A stretch of DNA of 5,059 bases, taken from positions 1 to 5,059 of the forward strand of contig JAGVOC010000453.1 of assembly GCA_020052975.1 (NCBI GenBank), given 5' to 3'. This DNA comes from Desulfobacterales bacterium (GTDB lineage: Bacteria; Desulfobacterota; Desulfobacteria; Desulfobacterales; RPRI01). Below are positions 1-4,271 of this stretch, piece after piece (the stretch's first letter is position 1; every line of letters begins with the position of its first letter). The notes below the pieces were generated by a model, which did no database searches, had not been told where the DNA came from, and worked only from the letters and a program-made list of their open reading frames with translations. Both the position numbers and the translations under genes were made by a program.

Positions 1-432
1 CCTCCCTCGTTCAATCTGCCGGGCATTTAACAGCATGATGCGCCTGCCGATGGTGGTAAAATCGTGTTCAACCTCATAGTCATCAAAGCTGGTCTTCTGG
101 GGAAGGATGGTTTCCAGAAGTTCCCGCAGCTTGGGGATATCCCACTGTTTGTTTCCAAGGTCATAGATGAAACTTCCTATCGTCTCGCCCGGATTTACTT
201 TGAAGGTTCTATAAAAATTGCGGTTCGCCGAGATTATCTTCAGGTCCGCATCCAGGACCAAAAGGGGCTCTCGAACAGTTTCCACAATACTTTCGGCATA
301 GCGATTGGACTCCTCGGCCGCAAGCTCAGCCGACATACTCCCGGTTATTGATTTTTCCAGCTCGGCATTTTGCGAGCGCAATTCCGTCAGTTCATGTACG
401 AGCTGCTTCGTTGTCTTATTATTATCTTTCAT
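1..432 (-). CDS. PAS-domain signalling protein, N-terminal part (probable sensor histidine kinase or CheR/PAS-type regulator)
   Basis: The gene starts at ATG 430-432 and runs open through the left edge, giving the first 144 residues. Residues 1-43 are hydrophilic with leucine spacing (KQLVHELTELRSQNAELEKS) and look like a short coiled coil. From about residue 45 a PAS domain begins: ESIVETVREPLLVLDADLK, then IISANRNFYRTFKV and GSFIYDLGNKQWDIPKLREL. This is the PAS type commonly seen in CheB/CheR-PAS fusion proteins and hybrid histidine kinases. No membrane segment is visible, so it is probably cytoplasmic. The ribosome binding site AGGTGA (437-442) lies 4 nt before the ATG, which supports this start. 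A stand-alone cheB lies upstream on the same strand, so a shared signalling role is inferred. The output domain lies outside the window, so kinase activity is not shown. Confidence 0.85.
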   Translation of the reverse strand, partial: MKDNNKTTKQLVHELTELRSQNAELEKSITGSMSAELAAEESNRYAESIVETVREPLLVLDADLKIISANRNFYRTFKVNPGETIGSFIYDLGNKQWDIPKLRELLETILPQKTSFDDYEVEHDFTTIGRRIMLLNARQIERGR

Positions 433-747
433 AAGGTCACCTATTAGAAGTGTTGATTTAAACACAAACTCGGCTCTTTTAGACACGGGTTCATTAATTC
501 AATCCGTACAAGCCTCACGATAAGGGTTGAATGGCAACGGTCTTCATTTTGAAATCTACAATTAAAGTAATAAACTTGGTTGTGAAGCTTTCAGTAAGGC
601 TTCAATAAAAGAAACGCATTAAATTTTTCAAGACCGCTGAATTGCCGGAATCACGGTATACACCAACAACCCCTTAATAGCACATATTTTAAAAAGCAAT
701 GATAACCGTTTGAAAGCAGTAAAGCGTGAAGGTAAAGGCAGAAAGTA
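433..747. other. Intergenic stretch upstream of the PAS gene; no intact gene
   Basis: Together with the IS91 remnant at 748-840, this forms a 470-bp gap between cheB and the PAS gene. I see no credible coding region and no convincing sigma-70 or sigma-54 promoter. Two imperfect palindromes stand out. GAAGC (584-588) faces GCTTC (599-603). GTGTT (450-454) faces AACAC (461-465), just upstream of the PAS-gene ribosome binding site. Either could be a regulatory site or chance. The right part (about 700-747) may be further decayed IS91 sequence. Confidence 0.5.
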
Positions 748-840
748 TTAATGGTCGAAATCTTTGCATTTCACGCGGGTAAAGCCGTTGTGCAGATCGC
801 CGCAATCGAGAAAATGAGCAACAAAAACAAAGCTCATCAT
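748..840 (-). pseudogene. IS91-family transposase remnant (zinc-binding N-terminal region)
   Basis: A 30-codon open stretch on the minus strand contains HFLDCGDLHNGFTRVKCKDF. This matches the hallmark CGDLHxGFARVxCxxC segment of the N-terminal zinc-binding domain of IS91-type (Y2, rolling-circle) transposases. The second cysteine of the expected CxxC pair is replaced by Phe (C-K-D-F-D-H). The frame then hits TAA (748-750) where the family normally continues HEYLLAF. Downstream codons still read Y-F-L-P, so decay is likely. No ribosome binding site, catalytic HxH or tyrosine motif is present. It is non-functional debris in the gap between cheB and the PAS gene. Confidence 0.72.
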
Positions 841-858
841 AAGAAGAGATTCATTATC

Positions 859-889
859 GGGGGTTGCTGCACAGCAACGTTATAACCCC
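859..889. terminator. Nested inverted repeat just downstream of cheB; possible terminator
   Basis: GTTGCTG (863-869) pairs perfectly with CAGCAAC (872-878). The same region is flanked by GGGGTT (860-865) and AACCCC (884-889), which gives an alternative, larger stem. It lies 14 bp beyond the cheB stop. There is no clear T-tract on either side, so an intrinsic terminator is only a possibility; a protein-binding palindrome or mobile-element end is also possible. Confidence 0.35.
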
Positions 890-902
890 TTGACACCGTC
901 GG

Positions 903-1487
903 TTACACCGCGTGCGCAATTCGTACAATTTCTTTAGCGATATCCGCAGGTGAAAGAATAAAATCTATACACCCGCTTGCTATTGCGCTCTCAGGCATAT
1001 CTGGCTGCGCGGCTGTGTCGGGCTTTTGCGCGATGGTAATGCCCCCCACTTCATTTATGCCGCACAGCGCTGCTGCACCATCACCATCATAGCCGGAGAC
1101 AATGACAGCGATAAGTTTGCCGTCCCAGTTCTTCGTTAGAGAACGCAGAAAAACCGTAATCACGTCGGGCCATCCCCTTGGCTTTGATATAGGCTTTAGA
1201 CGGAACTCTCCATCAAGAACGTGCAAATCACGCTGCTCCGGGATGATGAACACATGGTTGGGCTTGATGGCTAATCTTTCCGTGATCAGTTCAACCGGCA
1301 TCTCCGTATAGTGCGGAAGAATCTCGTGGAGCATGGTGGCTACGGTTCTAAGATGATTGACGATGACGATAGCAACACCCATATCGGCCGGCAGATCCCG
1401 TAGTAACCGCGTATAGGCGTCGAGGCCACCGGCCGAACCGCCAACGCAAACGACAGGAAAGGCATTTACAACACTTTTGGATTTCAT
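903..1487 (-). CDS. cheB: Stand-alone CheB-type protein-glutamate methylesterase (catalytic domain only)
   Basis: The 194-aa protein covers the whole CheB methylesterase domain and nothing else. The catalytic triad is readable: Ser18 in VGGSAGG, His45 in IVNHL, and Asp136 in SGYDGDGAAAL. Other family signatures are NHVFIIPEQRDL (77-88) and the C-terminal PDMPESAIASGCIDFIL. In classical chemotaxis CheB removes methyl groups from, or deamidates, receptor glutamate sites. The usual N-terminal receiver domain is missing, so activity would not be controlled by phosphorylation of the same chain. Stand-alone CheB domains are common beside CheR and PAS kinases in non-motility systems. Here a PAS protein follows on the same strand 470 bp away, but no CheR is visible. 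The ribosome binding site is weak (purine-rich GAGTG at 1496-1500). All key residues are intact, so the gene is probably functional. Confidence 0.93.
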   Translation of the reverse strand: MKSKSVVNAFPVVCVGGSAGGLDAYTRLLRDLPADMGVAIVIVNHLRTVATMLHEILPHYTEMPVELITERLAIKPNHVFIIPEQRDLHVLDGEFRLKPISKPRGWPDVITVFLRSLTKNWDGKLIAVIVSGYDGDGAAALCGINEVGGITIAQKPDTAAQPDMPESAIASGCIDFILSPADIAKEIVRIAHAV

Positions 1488-1505
1488 TAAAAATCACTCT
1501 GCTTC

Positions 1506-1519
1506 GGAATTTTCATTCC
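1506..1519. promoter_or_regulatory. Small inverted repeat upstream of cheB
   Basis: GGAAT (1506-1510) and ATTCC (1515-1519) form a 5-bp inverted repeat with a 4-nt spacer, about 20 bp upstream of the cheB start. It could be an operator or a minor hairpin; the short stem makes chance plausible. Confidence 0.2.
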
Positions 1520-1537
1520 AGTATTCAGGATAGGAAT

Positions 1538-1714
1538 TTACTCTTTCGCGCGACAACCATGCCCCTTGAACGATCCACCGGCGTATATCACGAACCTCAC
1601 TCCCAGTTTCTCCTGTACTTTCTTAACCGCCCATAGCGTATCAATCACTTTCAGGTAAATATTGGCAAGCAGCGGAGATATTAACCCTCCCTGCGGAGTT
1701 GTTGTCGCTATCCC
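1538..1714 (-). pseudogene. Group II intron-type reverse transcriptase/maturase fragment
   Basis: In the gap between ytxH and cheB the minus strand reads GIATTTPQGGLISPLLANIY, then LKVIDTLW, LGVRFVIYAGG and a TAA at 1538-1540. PQGGxISPLLANIYL is the strongly conserved RT motif just before the catalytic YADD of group II intron-encoded reverse transcriptases, and LGVRFVIYA is the expected run-up to it. The two catalytic aspartates are replaced by glycines (YAGG, 1574-1585). Just after, a different frame resembles the family better, suggesting a frameshift. No upstream RT domains, maturase domain or intron RNA are visible. It begins directly at the ytxH stop codon and ends about 50 bp before cheB. 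It is a dead fragment. Confidence 0.85.
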
Positions 1715-1719
1715 TGTTT

Positions 1720-2079
1720 CTACTTGAAGGCATGAACGGCATCATTCACAGCTTTCGTCAGATGGCCCTTCGTGTCGTGAAACGCTTCTTTCCCCAGCTC
1801 AGTCAACTCATCCACCTTTTCCTCCATTTCTCCGGCCTTTTCCTTCGAGGAGGACTCGAGGTGCTTCAACTGCTTGACTGCCGCTTCATAGGCCTTGCCA
1901 CTCTTTTTCAGCGTCGCCTCGTATTCCTTTTTGACCTTTGTAACCAATTCATCCGCTTTTCTGTTAATTTCCTCCCGTGTCTCCCGGCCGCTTTTCGGCG
2001 CAAAGAGGATGCCGATCGCAGCGCCAATGAGACCCCCAACAAAAATACCTTTTATAAAACCTTCGATCTGATTTGACAT
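1720..2079 (-). CDS. YtxH-domain membrane-anchored stress protein
   Basis: The 119-aa protein has a glycine-rich N-terminal membrane segment (about residues 8-27: FIKGIFVGGLIGAAIGILFA), directly followed by PKSGRETREEI. That G-x-x-x-G-A-x-x-G-x-L-x-A-P-K-S-G-x-E-T-R pattern defines the YtxH family. Residues 36-115 are charged, lysine/glutamate-rich and probably a long amphipathic helix or coiled coil. Bacillus YtxH belongs to the general stress regulon; the molecular role is unknown. The start is set by GGGAGG (2087-2092), 7 nt before the ATG, inside the 3' end of the Nramp remnant, so the gene was probably once co-transcribed behind an Nramp gene. It looks intact. Downstream it abuts the RT fragment. 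Confidence 0.9.
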   Translation of the reverse strand: MSNQIEGFIKGIFVGGLIGAAIGILFAPKSGRETREEINRKADELVTKVKKEYEATLKKSGKAYEAAVKQLKHLESSSKEKAGEMEEKVDELTELGKEAFHDTKGHLTKAVNDAVHAFK

Positions 2080-2086
2080 GATTTTA

Positions 2087-2092
2087 CCTCCC
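2087..2092 (-). promoter_or_regulatory. Ribosome binding site of the ytxH-type gene
   Basis: GGGAGG on the minus strand, 7 nt before the ATG at 2077-2079, fixes the start of the YtxH protein. Confidence 0.8.
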
Positions 2093-2096
2093 CATT

Positions 2097-2189
2097 TTAC
2101 CTATTCTCTTTTTCTCTATTCGGATATCCATTGACTTTACATCTTCTCTTCAACCTTTCGGATTTGTTTGTCAGCAGTACTACTACAAC
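2097..2189 (-). pseudogene. 3'-terminal fragment of an Nramp-type transporter gene (second copy)
   Basis: The minus strand encodes VVVVLLTNKSERLKRRCKV, continues with YPNREKEN and ends at TAA 2097-2099. It is clearly similar, in DNA and protein, to the end of the Nramp remnant at 3858-3950 (AVLLTSKSVRPKRRGKV, then HPNIEKGN). Only the last 30 or so codons remain; homology stops where the IS5-type sequence begins near 2190. Both copies share a charged C-terminal tail that I do not recognise from standard Nramp proteins. I infer the leftover of a tandemly duplicated unit whose upstream part was lost when IS elements arrived. Confidence 0.65.
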
Positions 2190-2194
2190 TCATC

Positions 2195-2379
2195 TCAAAA
2201 ATAGCGTAATAGGATGATGGCACATACAAGTTGAACCATACCGAGAAAGTTCTCGGCATGATATTCATATCGAACCACTATTCGCCTGAAAATCTGTAGC
2301 CAGGCAAACAGACGTTCAACCTTCCAGCGGCGTTTGTACGCCTGAGTTTGCGACCGTCTTGTGTTCGAGGCCTTGCTTT
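2195..2379 (-). pseudogene. IS5-family transposase, C-terminal fragment with frameshift
   Basis: Two adjacent minus-strand frames join to give a typical IS5-family (IS427-like) DDE transposase C-terminus: [14 protein letters not shown] (2338-2379), then after a one-base loss at about 2338 [25 protein letters not shown] and a final LLRYF with TGA at 2195-2197. The glutamate in WKVERLFAW is the third acidic catalytic residue of the DDE triad. The N-terminal two thirds, with the two aspartates, are absent, so no transposition activity can come from this copy. The sequence just past the stop (AACTCATCTC on the plus strand at about 2187-2196) may be the element's terminal repeat. The Nramp tail begins there. 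Confidence 0.85.
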
Positions 2380-2422
2380 GTCTTGCCAACAGCAAGCCCT
2401 TTTTTTTGCCGGTGCGAAAGTA

Positions 2423-2527
2423 CCGCCAGAATCCGTACTGACGTAAAAAATGCTCATTATAGATCCTGGAGAAGGTTTCAAAATAGTCCTCTGCGCAGCG
2501 GTATAATAATCCGAATCTTGCGGGCGC
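2423..2527 (-). pseudogene. IS91-family transposase, extreme N-terminal fragment with frameshift
   Basis: The minus strand reads RRPQDSDYY (2501-2527), then in the neighbouring frame [18 protein letters not shown] and LRQYGFWR. This resembles the first 40 or so residues of IS91-type Y2 transposases, which typically read PR-P-x-x-S-x-Y-Y-x-x-V-E-D-x-F-E-x-F-x-x-V-Y-x-E-R-F-x-x-x-Y-G-F-W-R. A one-base indel near 2499 breaks the frame. Homology ends at about 2423; a 43-bp junction then leads into the IS5-type fragment. The segment that should follow in an intact IS91 protein (CGDLHNGF) occurs 1.6 kb further along on the same strand at 748-840. Confidence 0.68.
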
Positions 2528-2532
2528 CTGGG

Positions 2533-2598
2533 CTACCTTACGAAATAGCCTGCTACGAAAACTACCACAACAACACCAATGATGTAAAAAATATTCAT
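2533..2598 (-). CDS. 21-aa single-pass membrane peptide
   Basis: ATG 2596-2598 opens a 21-residue peptide, [20 protein letters not shown] plus a final Arg, ending at TAG 2533-2535. It is almost entirely one hydrophobic helix with a positive C-terminal residue. The ribosome binding site AGGAGA (2606-2611) is ideally placed, 7 nt before the ATG, the main reason to believe it is translated. Very short hydrophobic peptides of this style occur as hypothetical proteins in environmental bacteria, but I cannot name a family. It is the last small gene of the island; its stop lies only 5 bp from the recognisable IS91 fragment, so the natural downstream context has been replaced. Confidence 0.6.
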   Translation of the reverse strand: MNIFYIIGVVVVVFVAGYFVR

Positions 2599-2621
2599 GT
2601 CAGTTTCTCCTCTCTTTCGCG

Positions 2622-2681
2622 CTAAATAAACCTTTCTCCTGATTCGAGGTTCGTTTTATCAAGATTTTTCATATTCTTCAT
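2622..2681 (-). CDS. Possible 19-aa peptide overlapping the 41-aa gene stop
   Basis: The stop codon of the 41-aa gene overlaps an ATG (TAATG at 2679-2683) that opens MKNMKNLDKTNLESGERFI, ending at TAG 2622-2624. The overlap would allow translational coupling and the peptide is hydrophilic. No family is recognisable, and a 20-codon open frame is easily found by chance, so this is only a candidate. Confidence 0.2.
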   Translation of the reverse strand: MKNMKNLDKTNLESGERFI

Positions 2682-2806
2682 TAATTTACATCTTCAAGAC
2701 CCGGATAACCGCTGCCATTGCCCATGGCATTTATAAAATGTATAATCAGACTGATAATTACTACAGATATTCCTAATAGGGAACCAAACAAAAAGATCAA
2801 CCACAT
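2681..2806 (-). CDS. 41-aa small membrane protein, function unknown
   Basis: ATG 2804-2806 opens a 41-aa protein: a hydrophobic N-terminal helix (MWLIFLFGSLLGISVVIISL, continuing IIHFI) followed by a short polar tail, NAMGNGSGYPGLEDVN. An AAAGGAG ribosome binding site (AGGAGA at 2812-2817, about 5 nt before the ATG) supports the start; an earlier ATG between the two is followed at once by TAG and cannot be used. The ribosome binding site belongs to the duplicated block, whose other copy drives the collagen-like lipoprotein gene, so two unrelated genes sit behind the same upstream sequence. The family is unrecognised. One membrane helix with a cytoplasmic or periplasmic polar tail is all that can be said. 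Confidence 0.6.
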   Translation of the reverse strand: MWLIFLFGSLLGISVVIISLIIHFINAMGNGSGYPGLEDVN

Positions 2807-2846
2807 CTACATCTCCTTTAAATTATGATAAGATATTGCTTTTGCG

Positions 2847-2960
2847 TTAAAATAATTTGAGAAGTGACACCTGCTTTCGTCTCCTACAATAGAAACCGCA
2901 GCCCCCGCCGAACAATAGGATCAACACTACGATAACGATGATGAGCGTTGTAGTGCTCAT
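2847..2960 (-). CDS. 37-aa membrane peptide, paralogue of the 29-aa peptide, with read-through tail
   Basis: ATG 2958-2960 with AGGGAGG (2969-2975) about 8 nt upstream. The first 17 residues (MSTTTLIIVIVVLILLF) are identical to the copy at 4562-4651: one hydrophobic helix, then a glycine run and a basic RRRK. Here the run is GGGCGFYCRRRK, whereas the other copy has GGGGGYYWRRRK, so two cysteines have appeared. The TAG that ends the other copy is CAG here, so translation would continue through QVSLLKLF to TAA 2847-2849. The function of the family is unknown. It was produced by duplication. The extra hydrophobic tail and cysteines could mean drift towards loss or a new property. Confidence 0.7.
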   Translation of the reverse strand: MSTTTLIIVIVVLILLFGGGCGFYCRRRKQVSLLKLF

Positions 2961-3000
2961 GGTAATTTCCTCCCTTTACTTTGCAGTGATCATACAGTCT

Positions 3001-3054
3001 CTACTTCCCCAAAACCTTCTTGACCTGACCGATCTTTTCCTGAACTTTGCCGGC
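3001..3054 (-). pseudogene. csbD-family 3' fragment (truncated duplicate)
   Basis: The minus strand ends AGKVQEKIGQVKKVLGK with TAG at 3001-3003. This matches the last residues of the intact CsbD protein at 4692-4871 (AGKVQKKIGQVKNVLRK). Upstream of this point the sequence no longer resembles csbD, and no start codon or ribosome binding site serves it. It is the left-over 3' end of a duplicated csbD gene, broken at the edge of the repeat block. The conserved spacing to the peptide gene behind it matches the intact copy. Confidence 0.85.
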
Positions 3055-3109
3055 GAGCTGCCAATAAAGGACATAACAATTTCTCGCAATAACAGATTTC
3101 GCCGGCCTA

Positions 3110-3244
3110 TCAGCGGACCAATCCGAGAATACCAAATATAATTAGATAGATGGCAACAATATAACTCAATAGTCTCGGGACCAGAAGAATCAAGATTCCC
3201 GCGATTAGAGCAGCTACAGGCTGTGCAATTATACTGAAATGCAT
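3110..3244 (-). CDS. DUF3096-family small membrane protein
   Basis: ATG 3242-3244 opens a 44-aa protein: MHFSIIAQPVAALIAGILIL, LVPRLLSYIVAIYLIIFGIL, then GLVR and TGA. The two hydrophobic helices are separated by a conserved P-R-L-L-x-Y-I-V-A-I-Y-L motif. This pattern (QPxxALIAGILILxxPRLLxYIVAIYLIxxGILGL) is that of DUF3096, typically 40-55 aa inner-membrane proteins of unknown function. AGGAGA (3254-3259) lies 9 nt before the ATG. Length and motif are complete. It follows DUF3309 on the same strand, separated by about 93 bp with no other gene, and is probably co-transcribed. Confidence 0.85.
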   Translation of the reverse strand: MHFSIIAQPVAALIAGILILLVPRLLSYIVAIYLIIFGILGLVR

Positions 3245-3337
3245 GTCATTCAATCTCCTATCTGATTGTTCATGATCGTTGCTCGACGATGCAGTCCGAC
3301 ACCAGCCATCAGAGAGCCGGCATTCTATAAAGCTACT

Positions 3338-3490
3338 TCAGATCTGTCCCATCAGTAGCAGGATGAGCACAATAAGAAGAACCAATCCAAGTCCTCCACT
3401 TGGATAGTATCCCCAACTCCTACTGTGGGGCCAGGTAGGTATTACGCCGACTAAGGCGAGAATCAAAATAACGATCAGTATTATTCCCAT
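3338..3490 (-). CDS. DUF3309-family small membrane protein
   Basis: ATG 3488-3490 opens a 50-aa protein: hydrophobic MGIILIVILILALVGVIPTW, a polar centre PHSRSWGYYPSGG, then LGLVLLIVLILLLMGQI and TGA. The family signature is the first helix, P-x-W-P-x-S-x-x-W-G-Y-x-P-S-G-G, then a second leucine-rich helix; this matches DUF3309 over its full normal length. The protein should span the inner membrane twice with a short aromatic loop between. Its function is unknown, and the family commonly appears near CsbD- and stress-type genes. A GGGTG-type ribosome binding site (3497-3501) precedes the ATG by about 6 nt. The gene looks intact. Confidence 0.9.
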   Translation of the reverse strand: MGIILIVILILALVGVIPTWPHSRSWGYYPSGGLGLVLLIVLILLLMGQI

Positions 3491-3528
3491 GTTTTTCACC
3501 CTTTCCTGTTATTTGACTCTGTTGTTTC

Positions 3529-3816
3529 TTAGCTAACAAAGGCTGCCCGTAGCGAGCAATAAATGCAATTGCCATAATCGCTCTCTTTTGTCATTATTTT
3601 GAGTATACTGCTGATAATTTCTGCCAATTCGGCACTATCTTTATATTTCAGCTCGGCTTTGTCCTTAAAACGTCCATATTTTTTCTGTAAAAGCCCTAAA
3701 AGTATCTCGCCTTTTCCTTCAATCTTGTCGAGATCGTTATCAGTGAGTTTGCCCCACTTCTCTTTAACCCTCCCCTTGATCTCCAGCCACTTTCATTTCA
3801 GAATATCTTCATTCAT
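3529..3816 (-). pseudogene. CsbD/YjbJ-like gene interrupted by an in-frame TGA at codon 8
   Basis: An excellent ribosome binding site, AGGAGG (3823-3828), lies 6 nt before ATG 3814-3816. The frame reads MNEDILK, then TGA (3793-3795), then KWLEIKGRVKEKWGKLTDND, LDKIEGKGEILLGLLQKKYG and on to TAA 3529-3531. YjbJ/CsbD proteins normally read xxGKWxxxKGxVKEKWGKLTDDDLxxIxGKxxxLxGxxQxxYG, so the TGA replaces the conserved glycine codon; GGA to TGA is one base. The DUF3309 and DUF3096 genes next door end with TGA, so TGA is a stop here. The tail after YGRFKDKAELKYKD runs on longer than the family usually does (ending AAFVS), perhaps through a lost stop or frameshift. No good internal start is visible after the TGA. 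Sequencing error is the alternative. Confidence 0.8.
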
Positions 3817-3857
3817 GTTCATCCTCCTTTTGACTGAAGTTGTCGTTTATTGCCATT

Positions 3858-4271
3858 CTACCCATTCCCTTTTTCTATATTCGGATGTTCGCCGACTTTA
3901 CCTCTTCTCTTCGGTCTCACGGATTTGCTCGTCAGCAGTACTGCCAATACAATCAAGGCGCTGATAGCACCCCATTGAGTACTGCCGAATAAAAGAGCAT
4001 CTCCACTGCGTTGAAGACTACAAAATTCTACGCCATATCTAACAGCATCGCAGCTGCGATCAATGCGTAATACTTGCGTGGTAATAGCAGCGGCCAGAGG
4101 CCTGTCTTCCAATGTTCGGCGCCACGTCGCTGCTTTCGCCACTGCATAAGCAGCACATCCTGCGAGGACGGGAACACCAAGTATCCCCGTCCCGATTAAA
4201 CCAACCGTGAATTACAGATAATCTGCACTTCCGGCTAAAGGGCGCAACGCCTCGGCCGCTTCCCGCGTCTA
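3858..4271 (-). pseudogene. Decayed 3' part of an Nramp-family divalent metal transporter gene
   Basis: Read across frames, the minus strand reproduces the C-terminal third of an Nramp (Mn/Fe proton symporter) protein: EALRPLAGSADYL, stop TAA (4212-4214), FTVGLIGTGILGVPVLAGCA and AYAVAKAATWRRTLED. After a frameshift come KYYALIAAAMLLDMA, stop TAG (4028-4030), NFVVFNAVEMLFYSAVLNGV and LSAP, with TGA at 3953-3955. After a second frameshift the frame gives LIVLAVLLTSKS and an unusual charged tail ending at TAG 3858-3860. GTGLLAVPVLAGSAAYA and FWSAVLNGVLAPPLIVLVVLLTS are family hallmarks. At least two nonsense codons and two frameshifts rule out function. It starts directly at the lipoprotein stop codon, so its 5' part was lost at that junction. 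Confidence 0.82.

Larger units (their letters stand above)
2811..3054 (-). repeat. Duplicated block, copy A (partner 4502-4745)
   Basis: This 244-bp stretch aligns end to end with 4502-4745 at a constant overall offset of 1691, with scattered substitutions and small compensating indels near its left end. It covers the ribosome binding site of the next gene, the whole 37-aa membrane-peptide gene, the spacer, and the last 18 codons of csbD. Beyond CCGGC at 3050-3054 the sequences diverge abruptly, marking a break in the csbD coding region of this copy. Confidence 0.9.

Noticed and set aside
64..351. 95-aa plus-strand open frame
   Set aside because: It lies antisense to the PAS-domain coding region, which has clear family motifs.
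751..885. 44-aa plus-strand open frame ending near the palindrome
   Set aside because: There is no ribosome binding site, and it overlaps the IS91 zinc-binding remnant on the other strand, which has real motifs.
1699..2076. 125-aa plus-strand open frame
   Set aside because: It is antisense to the well-supported ytxH gene, with no ribosome binding site or recognisable domain.
2938..3141. 67-aa plus-strand open frame and its similar partner at 4623-4922
   Set aside because: Both are antisense to the 37/29-aa peptide and csbD sequences; their mutual similarity is explained by the duplication.
3245..3337. 19-aa minus-strand frame just upstream of DUF3096
   Set aside because: It has no ribosome binding site or family resemblance and is expected by chance in a short intergenic stretch.
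3793..3795. TGA read as glycine (alternative genetic code, as in some uncultured bacteria)
   Set aside because: Neighbouring intact genes (DUF3096 at 3110, DUF3309 at 3338) end with TGA exactly where their families end, so TGA is a stop in this organism.
3599..3964. 121-aa plus-strand open frame
   Set aside because: It is antisense to the CsbD/YjbJ-like gene, and its serine/leucine-rich composition is typical of a shadow frame.
3858..4142. 94-aa minus-strand open frame taken as an intact gene
   Set aside because: Its start (GTG) has no ribosome binding site, and its ends are Nramp segments separated by out-of-frame Nramp sequence, so it is part of a pseudogene.
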